This document shows positions 49,121-59,549 of a stretch of 64,000 nucleotides of DNA, piece by piece (the stretch's first letter is position 1; each line of letters starts with the position of its first letter). A model generated the notes under the pieces. It worked only from the letters and a program-made list of their open reading frames with translations. It searched no databases and was not told where the DNA came from. Source of the stretch: Adiantum capillus-veneris (Eukaryota > Streptophyta > Polypodiopsida > Polypodiales > Pteridaceae); contig CM043946.1 of assembly GCA_014529385.2 (NCBI GenBank), positions 36,469,058-36,533,057 on the forward strand. The letters are read 5' to 3'. Position numbers and translations under genes: made by a program.

Positions 49121-52100
49121 TCAGCCCTCTTGTACATCTTCCTTGCTTTCATCTTCATTGGATGATTCCAGAGCTTCATTTTCACTTTGATCTTCACCTG
49201 TGTTTTGCTCTTCTTCCTTATCAGCATTTTCTGGATCATTGTCTCCTCTTCTCTTAAACATTTTGATCCTTTTTCCTGCAATGGGAATCTTTACTTCTGT
49301 GCCATCTAGTTCAGACAAGCTGTAAGTAGCATTTTCATGCACATGTTTTACAACATATGGTCCAAACCATCTTTTTGAAAACTTACGCATGACTGTGTGT
49401 TGGTTATCAAGGCTACTATCATACACTAAAACCCAGTCACCTTTGTCAATTGCTTTGCTCCTGAGCCGATGTCGCTTATCAAAGTAGTCCTTGTTTTTCA
49501 ATCTTGCATTTTTGAGTCGTTCTTTTGCAGCCTCAATGTCTCCAGGTCTTCTCTCTAGTTGCCTTATGCGCAATGCAAGGAGATCTTCCCTGCTAAGCCC
49601 CTCTTGCCAAGGTAGTACATTCCAGGTGGGAATTGTATCTTCAATCGGCATCACAGGCTTTTGACCATACATTAGCTCCGTAGGCATGTAGCCAGTTACT
49701 GAGCTATGTGTTGTACGATCAGCCCATAAAGCATATGGTAATAGTTTTGGCCACTCACCAACTCTTCCTTCGCAAGCCTTGGCCAAAGCTTTGATGATAG
49801 GAGGGTGCCCTCTTTCACTCTTTCCATTGCCTTCAGGGTTGTAAGCTGTAGTAAGAGAAAGCTTGATCCCTAATCTAGAAAAGAACTCCCTTGCTTCTTC
49901 GGCATCCAGTTCACCTCTGTCTGCAGTGATCTTTCCCACACAACCATAACGGCAAATCACCTCATCAAGAAGGAATTTTCACACAGCTTCTGTGGTTTTA
50001 TCTCTTAATGCTCTTCCTTCAACCTGATTAGTTAGGTCCTCTCGTGCAAGAACCAAGTACCTCATCTGCCAGAGTCCTAAAGGCATCGTGACTAGATCCA
50101 CAACCCATTTATAGTGCATGGCTAGTGGATATGTAGGGTGCAATCCATCACGATGTCGAACATTTGAATACATTTGACAAGTTACACATGACTCTACAAA
50201 CTGAGATACATCTTTATACATACCCTTCCACCAGTATTTTTCTTTCAACTTGGAGAAGGTTGCCCACACACCCCTGTGTCCAGCCCATAGACTCTCATGA
50301 AACTCTTGCATGAGCTTTACTTGAGTCTCTTTTTTACATATAACCCTTTGTGGTGTAGCACCCTTTTGTTTAGGATGCTTCTACAAGTAACCATCCCTCA
50401 AAAAGTAACCATATGCTTTCCTGCGTATCCTCTTGAATTCATGTTCAGACCAATCATCCTGTTTTGTTAGAGTACTCAAGTAGCTTCCAATAAGAAGCCA
50501 ATCACCTTCATAAAGATCTTTCAAGAATAATTCAAGTGGATTAGTCATGTTGACATTGTTACCTTTGACATGAGAGATGGAATAGAACTTTGTGCCTAAA
50601 TCATCTCCCTCATCAATCATTTGTGACTCATCTTCATACCTTGCTCTTGATAGCATATCTGCCACTGTATTGTCTTTACCTGCAATGTGCTTAAACTCGG
50701 GATTTAAGGACTTAATGTAGGCAATCCACCGCAACATAGCAATGTCTGGTGTTGAGCAGCTTGTAATCATCCCAAGAAGTGGTAGACAATCTGTTTCTAC
50801 AACCACACATGCACCAATTAGGTACTCTTTTCCACTTTTCAAGGCTGTAACCATACCCCATAACTCTCTCTTTATCTGTGGATAGTTTCTTTGGCGAGCA
50901 CTTAGTACCTTTGCTCCAAATCTTACCACATACCTGTGTCCTTCTTTGTCATCTTGCCCTATTGCCCATCCAATCCCTGTAGGACTGGTATCTACTGTCA
51001 CAATCACTGGCCTTTGACACTCATAGTCTACCTTTCTCAAAGTCGTTGCTGACTGGAGTAACTCCTTTAGCTTTTTCATGGATTTTACATGTGCTTCTGT
51101 CCATTTAAACTTTTGATTCTTTCTAAGCAGCTGATAAAGAGGATCAGCTACATGTGCATAATGTGGAATCCAAATAACATAGAAGACACATGCTCCCAGA
51201 AACCTTCTAACCTCAGTGATGCTAGTGCATGTTTCTTTCATTCTTTGGATGGCATCTACCTTTGATGGACAAGGTTTCCTACCATATGGCCTGCACATGT
51301 GCCCCACAATGAGCACTTCATTGACACCAAACATAGACTTTTTCCCTGACAATGTAAGATTCACTTCTTCCAACCTAGACAAAATTTTATCACAATCATT
51401 TATGTGATTTACCACAAACCTGCGACATCCCTTGAGATCCAAAGCTTCATCTTTGTCACTTTCTTCACATCCTTTGATAGGAAAATCATCAATGAAAGGC
51501 ATTGTGATTTGAGGAATAAAGTCACGTAAGACCTTATTCATCCCATTCATCATATGTGCAACCGAGTTGGTTGCTCCCTGTGGCAAGGTACACATCCTTA
51601 CCAAACCCAAAGGTGTCCTCATGGTTGTCAAGTCTCTGCCTTCGATTGCAAGCTGAAATTGATCATACCCTGAGTAGAGATCCCCCATTGAGTAGATTGC
51701 TCTCCCTGCAAACGCCTCTACAAATTCATCCACAATTGGACCTGTACCTACATTTCTAATTGTCACCTTGTTCACTGGTTGCATATCTTGGATGAAGCGT
51801 AGAGAACCATTCTTCTTTGGAACTGTGAACCACCTGTTTGAGTATGGAGCACAAGAAGGCTCCAAGATTCCCATTTTGATTTTCTCATTCAGTAGCTCTA
51901 CTAACTTTGGCAAATGAGCCTTTGGAACCGGAATAGGCCGCAGATTCCAAGGCACATGAGGTATTGTGAAAATTACCATAGGAGCTACAATATAAGGATC
52001 AACACATCCTATCTCATGTGGCTCAAATGCAAAAGCCTTACCATGCTTTGAAAGCATTTCTTTGAAGCACTTTGTCTCCTCCTGTGTTAGAAACTCCTCA

Positions 52101-52689
52101 CAACCAATCTGCAACTCTTGAAAAGACTCCTTTGTGAAGGTATGCCCGATCTTTTTAGGATTCCGCAAACTTGGTTGTAAAGAAGCCTGTTCAATCTTTT
52201 CGCTGTTGTTAGGTGGTAAGGGTGAAGCTACTGGTTTCACCTTCTTTGCTACACTCTTGTATTTAGTTTCAACATGGACTTCTGGGCCTACTGTTTGGCT
52301 TTCTTTAAAGGCTTCTATTACTTGATACATTTCCATAGAGCAAACTTCCACAAATTCATTTTCAAGATGCAAACTAGACCTCATTATAGCATCAAGCTCA
52401 CCCATAGTATCTACAAAAGAAACTTGTTCACACAAACCCAAAACATTTTCAGTAGGCTCTAGCAACCCACTCTTTTTCATGCCTATTTGTACATTATGCA
52501 CATATTGCTTCTCACATCTCTTCAAATCTTCAAGTTTTGTAAAACATACTGATCCATTCTTTGTTACCAAGGAGCTCGTTGAAAATGCTTCACCTATTTT
52601 TGGATCAGGCGAGACCCTTTTTCTTTCTGTACCACTGCAATCCCGCTTTACAATGGTACTTGGCCAAAACCCATCATTTCTTTATGATC
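49121..52689 (-). pseudogene. element B pol: RT, RNase H, integrase
   Basis: The frame is open from a TAA near 52690. It carries about 150 residues of linker, then RT (VPKAHLPKLVELLNEKIKMGI; RFIQDMQPVNKVTI; GDLYSGYDQFQLAIEGRDL; PQGATNSVAHMMNGM; catalytic PFIDDFPIKG at about 51483-51500), RNase H (VTVDTSPTGIGWA, IKRELWGMVTALK, VVETDCLPLL, KDNTVADMLSRA), and integrase with HESLWAGHRG and CVTCQ, then core Asp (VVDLVTMP), Asp (ITADRGELD) and Glu (GNGKSERGH). An acidic tail ends QEG. No chromodomain is seen. TAG at 50383-50381 and TGA at 49981-49979 interrupt one otherwise continuous frame; both would fit Trp codons changed by G-to-A. There is no ATG at the start, so expression needs a frameshift from protease. 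Confidence 0.92.
52609..52672 (-). promoter_or_regulatory. candidate -1 ribosomal frameshift signal (protease to pol)
   Basis: On the minus strand the protease frame reads ATG GGT TTT GGC. GGGTTTT (52672-52666) fits the X-XXY-YYZ slippery rule in that frame, and a -1 slip continues exactly in the pol frame. A 6-nt spacer (52665-52660) leads to stem 1, GTACCATTG (52659-52651) with CAGTGGTAC (52637-52629), 9 bp with one G-U. Loop bases GCGGGA (52646-52641) can pair with TCTCGC (52614-52609), giving a possible H-type pseudoknot with an A-rich 14-nt third loop. The protease stop TAA is at 52650-52648. An indel in the G/T run is the alternative. Confidence 0.65.
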
Positions 52690-54312
52690 ATGAAACTCTT
52701 TGCTCACCTTTGGTAGAGGATGTTCTCTGAGGTTGTCACAATTTCTTTCATGGTTTACACAAACTGTGAGAAATTGGACAGCACGTTTACCATCTTTGCT
52801 ACGTATCCTAGCATATGCTGAACCATCGTCCATTACCTTTGTTTCCATTCGAACTCCCACAATGTAGGGTTGTCCAAGGATGAGATGATATGAAGATGTA
52901 TCCTGTACAAAGAAGTTTTGGTCAATCTTTACATCACCTATTGTTACCTTCACACCTGGACATGCTGCATACAATTCACCGGATGAATTGTTTGCCACTT
53001 TTACCATCCAACCATGATCTGTGTCCATCGGCCATTTGCACTTGTTGTAGAGACTCTTTGACATTATGTTTATTTATGAACCATGGTCAATCAAGGCAAC
53101 AAATGGCTCTTCAAGATCACCTACCTTGACCAAAGTTTCTGTAGTAGCCCTTGCCCAATGACTTCGTGAATAGTAACTCCTAGGAATATCTTCAACTTCT
53201 TCATCATCATTTGAGAAATGCACTTGCTTCACTCTCCCACTAGATTGGTAGCATCCTACCACAGCTCCATCATTCTCCTTATTTTGCAGTTGCATCCCTT
53301 GTGTCTTTGAGGTTTCCCCTTCAACTTGTGGACGAGAAACTTCAGCAAGGGTTTGCCTCTTTCTCTTGATGATGTCAATGATCTCCTCATGGAATTCACG
53401 CTTTGCAATGCCAAGAACTTCTCCCAGAGTAAACTCAATCTTGCTATTCAAGATCCTTTCCTCCAAGACTTTCTTTAAATCTGTAGCAACCTCAATATCA
53501 GATTGTAGTTTATAAGTTGGGCCGTTTGTCTTAGCTTTCATTGGCTCTTTCTTCTTTCCTGTTGTAGACTCCTCCATGAGTACTTCAGGTGGAGATGCTC
53601 CTTGTGTTGAGGGTGTTTGAGAAGGCATTGAGTCGCTTCTTCCCCCACTTCTAGAAGCTCTTTTTGATGGTCCTTCATCAGCATTCTCACGTCTGCGCTT
53701 CTCTTCTACAATTGCCTCATTTTGTTGGCATTTTGTAATGTAGGCATGCACTGACAATGAGTCCACTGGATCATTCCATCCTGTTTCTAGACGTATGCAA
53801 TCACCTGCTTCATGTAGAATCTCTTTTGTAAGCTTCCCCTTTGTAGCTAATTGCATGACATTTGGCCAAATTTGACCATGATGGTCACTCACTTCTTCAT
53901 CACAAAAATGTTCAATTTTTACTCCATAAGTAGCTGCCTCAACTGAAGAGGTGGCATGCTTGGTTGCCATATCTTCAACTAAGGTTTGCATTCCCCCCTT
54001 CCCAAAGTTAGTTCTCAAGGGTAGACCTGTCTCTCTTAAGTGGATTTTACCATCCTTAAAAAAGACAACATCTTTTGACAAAGCATCACTAAAATCATCA
54101 CAATCCCTTCTTACATGGTTTGTACTATCACACCAAATACATCTATTAACAAACCCTTCTTTGGGCTGTTGTCTTTGCCTAGGAAGTGGCCCTGATGGTT
54201 GGCCTTTTTCTTCAAGCTTTGCAAACTTCACCTTCAAGTCACGCATTCCCTTCACAAGCTCATCTAGCATGGACTCATCAAACTTAGGAGCGATAAAAGT
54301 AGGCTTTACCAT
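52648..54312 (-). pseudogene. element B zinc knuckle and aspartic protease
   Basis: ATG 54312 overlaps the gag stop as ATGGTAA. The N-terminal part has a CCHC knuckle, CIWCDSTNHVRRDC (C-x2-C-x4-H-x4-C), which in these elements binds RNA as nucleocapsid. A charged linker of about 250 residues follows. The protease has ALIDHGS at its active site, then GVKVTIGDVKI and LILGQPYIVG. A TAA (53076-53074) lies right after the active-site loop, in frame with the rest, and looks like one point mutation (GAA would fit). Frame relations: -1 to gag upstream and -1 to pol downstream. Confidence 0.85.
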
Positions 54313-55022
54313 TTCTCAGAAGTTGAGGTGGAAGGACTTGTAGTGTTTACTACCATCTTGTCCCTTCTTGTTTGTCGTTTGGCAAGCAGTGAGACAGCAC
54401 CTTCAACCTCATTCCAGTCGGTCTTTAGTCCTTGCTCAGCATCTTTATCTTCAAGAAGAAGCTCCAAATTTTCTTGAAACTCTTTACCTGCAGCTTGTAA
54501 GAAAAGATCTGCCTTCTCTGCATCTAGTGTGGCCCTTTCTGTCCTAGTGAGTTGTGCATAGCGCCGCTCAAATTCCCTAAGTAGCTCTGTTATTGATAGT
54601 CCTTGCTTTGGCTTGACTATCCATTCTAAGAATGTCCTTTTGGTCACTCTCTCAGAGTCCTCCATGAAATATTCCTCCTTTAAAGCTACTTTGAGTTCTT
54701 CCCAATTTCTCCCATGCCCATCTTTAATTGCCCTAACATGCTCCCTAATTTCTGGAGCAACAACTAGCTCAAAGCTTTGAATCATCTCACCTTCTGACAC
54801 GCGATGCAGCTCCATCTCCTTCACATAATGGCGTAAGTACTTGGTTACATCTTTGCCATTGAACTGATCCATTCTGTTGACGACCGCTTGTATGGCCTTC
54901 GTTGCTGAAATCTCCCTTCTTTCAGTAGCATGTTGTTGTTGCATGAACATTGCAAATGCTTGAAACATTTGCATTGTTGCTGGGTCAAAATGCATACCCT
55001 GTTGCTCAACATGATCACCCAT
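54306..55022 (-). CDS. element B gag capsid protein
   Basis: 239 residues from ATG 55022 (MGDHVEQQGM), about 30 bp after the primer site; the upstream in-frame TTG is not needed. The domain is Retrotrans_gag-like: AIQAVVNRMDQFNGKDVTKYLRHYV resembles the capsid start, then WEELKVALKEEYF and LLREFERRYAQLT. It assembles the virus-like particle in which reverse transcription takes place. The zinc knuckle is not in this frame but in the next, which starts inside the gag stop. It is intact, with no internal stop. The frame change at the end is either real translation recoding, reinitiation, or a one-base mutation. Confidence 0.85.
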   Translation of the reverse strand: MGDHVEQQGMHFDPATMQMFQAFAMFMQQQHATERREISATKAIQAVVNRMDQFNGKDVTKYLRHYVKEMELHRVSEGEMIQSFELVVAPEIREHVRAIKDGHGRNWEELKVALKEEYFMEDSERVTKRTFLEWIVKPKQGLSITELLREFERRYAQLTRTERATLDAEKADLFLQAAGKEFQENLELLLEDKDAEQGLKTDWNEVEGAVSLLAKRQTRRDKMVVNTTSPSTSTSEKW

Positions 55023-55050
55023 GGTTACCCACAAACTCTCACCCTAGCAG

Positions 55051-55069
55051 ATTCACGTCGGGTTCACCA
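55051..55069 (-). other. primer-binding site, tryptophan tRNA
   Basis: On the minus strand TGGTGAACCCGACGTGAAT, six bases inside the LTR end. Its complement ATTCACGTCGGGTTCACCA equals, as I recall it, the 3' end of plant cytosolic tRNA-Trp including the added CCA. It does not fit the usual initiator-Met site. Confidence 0.75.
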
Positions 55070-55075
55070 AAAATA

Positions 55076-57075
55076 TGTCGAGAAATTTGCGGTCTTGCCA
55101 GGAAAGCACCGGGCTTATGGCTGTGAGAGTTTGTGAGAGAACTCAACAAAAACTATATGAAGGAGTTAAACCATAGATGCCATGAAGACTAGGGTTTGGA
55201 AAGAAGTGCAATCAAAGAAGACTCACCCTTTCTCTCTTGCACTCACACACACACACAAAGAAAGAACGCAAAAGAGAATGTCAAAACAATACGAAGATGA
55301 AAACATCAAGGCTATGGTCATATCGTATCATGGGTAATATGAAAGGGTTAATGGATGAGTTAATGGCATTCAATCTTGGCTGACCAAATAGGCTACGAAT
55401 TGTTCTTTGGAATTGTAGTTTTGTGCTTACCATAATATATATATTTTGTCTAGTGATTGGGATTAATTGTGTGTACAAATCCTCTTGGTTCATAGCAAGA
55501 TAACTACGCTTACATCAAAAGAAAAATTATAGTCTATGAGAGGTAGTATGATGGGATCCGGTGATAGAAGTATTTCATTGAGCCTTTCAGGGCCGAAGAG
55601 AAACACTATACGTTGTTGAAAGTGTATTTTACGGCTAATCCATACGTTAATTCTAATAGATCGTACAGAGTGAAAGCGATAGAAATGATCATCATGTGGG
55701 TTATTCATCTAGGATAGTATGTGAGAAATGTAGATATGAGAGAAGTGAAGAGATGAGAAGTTTCCCTCCCAAGCCCTATTCTTGCCCGTAGGCAATAAGG
55801 ATACTGTGGGGAGAGATGTACCTGTAGCAAAGAGAACCTAGAGAGGATGAATGAATGGGAGAGATAGGTTTGGTTAAGGAGATGAGATTAGATACATATA
55901 TATAAGTTGGATTAGAGATGAAAATGAAAACAACAAGAAATCAAGAAAACATCAATGTAGAACATATCTTACTTGAAACCCTTCGGCACCATTATTGATG
56001 GAGAGAGAAGAAGAGTGGATAATTCCACTTTGATTGATACGCCAAGTACAACACTTTCTTTGATTAGAGTTGATCCTCCAAGGATGGAGTACAAGAATGG
56101 CTAGTTTTCCTCTAGGAGAAAGTGTAGGCTTGGGCTTATGTTAATGGGGCTAAGTACAATTAGGCATTACTACTCACTCCCTCAAGAATTCCTCTCATCA
56201 ATGGCTTGAATGCTTGAGTTCCTTCCAAGGAAGAAGAGGTCCCCTTTTATAGGTGAAGGGAACCCACAAGGTTTACACAAGAAGAGAGGAGCCAGTGTGA
56301 ACAGGAATTGGAAAAGTTGGAAATGAGCTGTCCCTGCATGATGTGGGCAGACTGGGGTCCAGTATTTTGATCATATCTCCTCAACCGTAGCTCCAAATAA
56401 AAAAGTAAAAATATTGGCAAAAACTTCAGCTCATTAGCTACGATTTTCATTTTAAAATCATTCTCCAATTCGGATTGGAACCTTGTGTAAAAAATTCATC
56501 AAAATAGGGTCCATTTATGGCAGCAAAAGTCTTCATGTGGTCTCCTTAGCCTTGACTTTCATTTAATTCCCAAGGACACCTCATGCCATATGAAAGCATG
56601 ACATTTCTCCTTGACAAAGTTTTGTAACCATGCTTGCAATAATGCATAAAAATAAGTGTATCTTTGAAATCATGCCACCTAGTGTCCCACTAGGATTTGA
56701 TTCTCTCCTAGTAGCTATTTAAAAAGAAATATAAGAAAAGTATAAAAAATACATAGAATATATATATATTGGACTTTACCCTAGATATAGGATCTAGCTA
56801 GGGTGTGAGATGATAATGAAATAGTAGAAATAAAGAATCAATGCTTTTTGCCCCAAGTTAAAGAGGCGGAGCTATTGACACTTTTCCCATAGTATTTTTT
56901 GATGGTAAAGTAAAGATATGTTACCCTTGAGAAAAATAATAGGATGAGATAGAAGGCTTATTATTATACTTAAATATGCATATGTACACTATAGGAAATA
57001 TAATTATGTATCTAAAAAGTTACAAGATAACTCTTGTAGCATGTTTTCCCACTATGTACATGTCACAACACGACA
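55076..57075 (-). repeat. element B right LTR (5' LTR in its own sense)
   Basis: 2000 bp, TGTCGAG...CACGACA. Minus-strand TATAAAAGG at 56243-56251 is the likely promoter for the genomic RNA, with transcription expected about 30 bp further along the minus strand. Confidence 0.95.
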
Positions 57076-58457
57076 ACGTTGAAGTGCAAGCTCAACTTCA
57101 AGCTAGCACATTACCCATAATTCCCCAAGATGAAAGACTTTTTGAGAGGCCTCATGGTGAGACTTCCAAAAGAGGGATTCTTGCGGGAAAAGGAGAGAAA
57201 ATCCGAATGGTATCCCATGAGCAAAGAAGCAAGGAATTGCCTCCTCAAAGTCATGAGAGTACACATGAGGATAAGTCTCCAATGGAAGACAAGTAACACA
57301 CTTCTAATTCTTCCGACGATGAGGATGTAGCTCCTTGACGATGGAGGTCTCAAAGGTCACAGTCACCACCAAAAATAAAGAGATCTCCACCTCCTTGTGA
57401 AGACAAGAAGAGGGAAAGGAAAGATAGAAGGAAGGCAAAGAGAAGGAAGAAATCTCCATCTTCTTCTTCTTCCTCCCCTTCATCTTCCTCTTCTGATGAA
57501 AGTAGCGGCTTATCACCGCCTAGGAGGAGAGGACACCGAAGTTCTTATGCTGCTTGGAAGAGGTCCGACAAGATGAAGAAATTCAAAGAGGGAGGAAAGA
57601 ACATCACTTTTCTCACCTATGATGGCACCTACGGCGCCTTAGACAAAGTGTTGGCCTTCATCCAGCAATTTGATGCAGCCTTTGGAGATGAGGATGTCAC
57701 GGAGTCCTCCAAGCTTCGAAATGTGTCCATGCATTTATAGAAGTCTGCCAGACAATGGTGGGCTAGTCTACGAGCAAATGGGCAAGCTCCAAAGACATGG
57801 AAGAACATGAGAGATTCAATAATGAAGCAATTTCTTCCAAGAGATGCCGTAGACAAAGTGCTCACAGCATGGAGAAGCTTGAAGATGTCTCGTTATGAAT
57901 CTATCCACAAGTATGTAGACAAATTTTGGCAATTACATCTCAAAGCAACGATCTACAAAAAGATAGATTTTGGGGAGCAAAAGCAACAATTTTGTGGTGG
58001 TCTTTCGGAGGATATGGCTGAGTATGTCAACTCTCAAGAGCCAAAGACCATCTCTACAGTTATTCACCACACTCTGGCTGCTCCTCGCATCAATTTCCAA
58101 CAAGGGGCTAATAAGAATTTTAAGCCCATGGATACAAAGGATCGAGGCGAGCCCAAAGGGTGGAACAACGCAACGAATGCTTCCAAGAGCAACCCCGACA
58201 ACTACAACAACAAGACTAAGGAGAAAGGAGTTTACAAAGGTAAGAATCGACTCTCTCCTGAAGAGCTTGAGCGTTATTGTAAAGATAACAAATGCTTTAA
58301 TTGCGGAGAACAAGGGCACTCCTATCGAAAATGTCCACAAAGGAAAGCTAGCAACAATGAACAACCTAGAGCCGCCATGGTTGAGGCTCCAGAAGAGGTT
58401 GCTCAATGCAAAGGGGTCCCCACTTTCTTACACTTGGGGAAAGGTAAGAGAGCATGA
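57076..58457 (+). pseudogene. gag of the plus-strand element, copy 2 continued
   Basis: Continues the gag cut at 47063. It matches 19920-21011, with the shared TGA after DEDVAP plus private TAA (near 57294) and TAG (near 57739) stops. From 57807 the frame is open and passes beyond the point where the LINE cuts copy 1. It has a basic linker and then the CCHC zinc knuckle CFNCGEQGHSYRKC near 58300. The nucleocapsid part is therefore preserved only here. Confidence 0.88.
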
Positions 58458-58605
58458 TGCTCTTTTTCTCTTTGATAATGGTTCCACCCACAATCTAATC
58501 TCTATGGAGCTAGTTGAAAAGCTGGGGGTGCTACCAAAATTTATGAGTGTGATGAGCATACCAACACCTTCCACTTGTAATATTCACACTCTAGAAACGA
58601 AATAA
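58440..58605 (+). pseudogene. retroviral-type aspartic protease fragment
   Basis: In the frame one step from gag: ALFLFDNGSTHNLISMELVEKLGV, with the D-[NST]-G-[ST] active-site loop and the following helix. It stops at a TAA at 58603-58605, after which similarity to a retrotransposon is lost. RT and the rest are absent. Confidence 0.75.
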
Positions 58606-59081
58606 TTATTCCCTAAAGCAAGAAGAACCCATATTGCATCATATTGAGGGTCCTAATTCCGTGATAAGGTAGGTAGAGGACAACCACCACCAAAAGCACA
58701 CTATTATATGTACATGACACCATCCATTTCCATCATCCAAAGCCATGTTGGTAAGTCCTCTAGAAAACGTTAATGTTATTAATTTTTTCATGGAAAGAAA
58801 AAGGCCTGCTAACTCTATCATTCACACTAATAGGATGCAAGCAACTTCCTAGATGATAACAATGAGACTAGATCAAGCTGTAACAAAATTGCTAGCTTGA
58901 GGTAAGTTTATTGCGAGAGTTGGACTGTAGAGTAGTGCAACTGTAGAGTGGTAATGTTACAATAGAAAATATAGTAGGATGTAGTCTTGGTGATGAATAC
59001 ACAAATCGTGGCTCTTTAAACAATATTGGGAGTGTTTTTTTTATAGGTTTTCACATCCCAATGTGACTTCCTTGAGTGCGA
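58606..59081. other. no feature recognised
   Basis: AT-rich unique sequence between the truncated protease and the PPR remnant. No plausible frame or repeat was seen. Confidence 0.4.
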
Positions 59082-59549
59082 TCAATAGTGGGTAAGCACA
59101 TCCGAATGAGGTAGACAGTCAAACACACTCATTGCTTCTAATATACTAGCATGTTTTCTATACATGTCCATGGCGTTGCTCTGATAATTCAACTCCATGT
59201 CTAAATTGACATTGATGACAAGATCATGAACGATCCTTACTTGGGCAACTCTGAAAGCAACTCTACAAGGATTTCCATCCCAAGGCAAGCAATTCAAGAA
59301 GGGGAAGGAATTGTTATGAGTGATAAAAAGTCTTTTTCTATACACAAAATCTTTAATTGAATATTCTTGTATGCTTGCGGGTGACAAACTCCTCTCATCT
59401 ATCAAAGTTTCTCTCCTTCTTACCTTTTTAGATGAGGCACGTAGGCGCCTGTTTTTCCCCTTGCAAAGCTTAAATTTCTCAAGATAAAGCCTCCTCCAAT
59501 ATAGATTGTGAGTCTCTTGCGAGGTACCATTGGCAAGCATGAATAACAA
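59082..59549 (-). pseudogene. possible pentatricopeptide-repeat (PPR) fragment
   Basis: A 155-codon minus-strand frame. Its last third reads VRIVHDLVINVNLDMEL, then NAMDMYRKHASILEAMSVFDCLPHSDVLT. This has the spacing and key residues of a plant P/L/S-type PPR repeat (VH-x2-VI-x3-L, N-A-x-DMY-x-K, EA-x2-VFD-x-L-x2-DV-x-T). PPR proteins bind organelle RNA. The first two thirds are not recognisable, though Arg/Lys-rich. The frame ends right after this repeat, so it is a truncated or decayed gene, or a chance-preserved exon. Confidence 0.45.

Larger units (their letters stand above)
47064..57075 (-). mobile_element. LTR retrotransposon B, nearly intact, 10.0 kb
   Basis: Both LTRs (1999 and 2000 bp) are complete and differ at only about ten places by eye. 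ACGT flanks both ends (47060-47063 and 57076-57079), and the empty site is visible near 19913. On the minus strand it has 5' LTR, tRNA-Trp primer site, gag, zinc knuckle plus protease, RT, RNase H, integrase, polypurine tract and 3' LTR. Three nonsense codons are the only clear damage. It is in the Ty3/gypsy order (integrase after RNase H). Confidence 0.95.

Noticed and set aside
55051-55069. tRNA-Trp-like sequence as a tRNA gene
   Set aside because: Only the last 19 bases match, with no anticodon arm. It is the primer-binding site.
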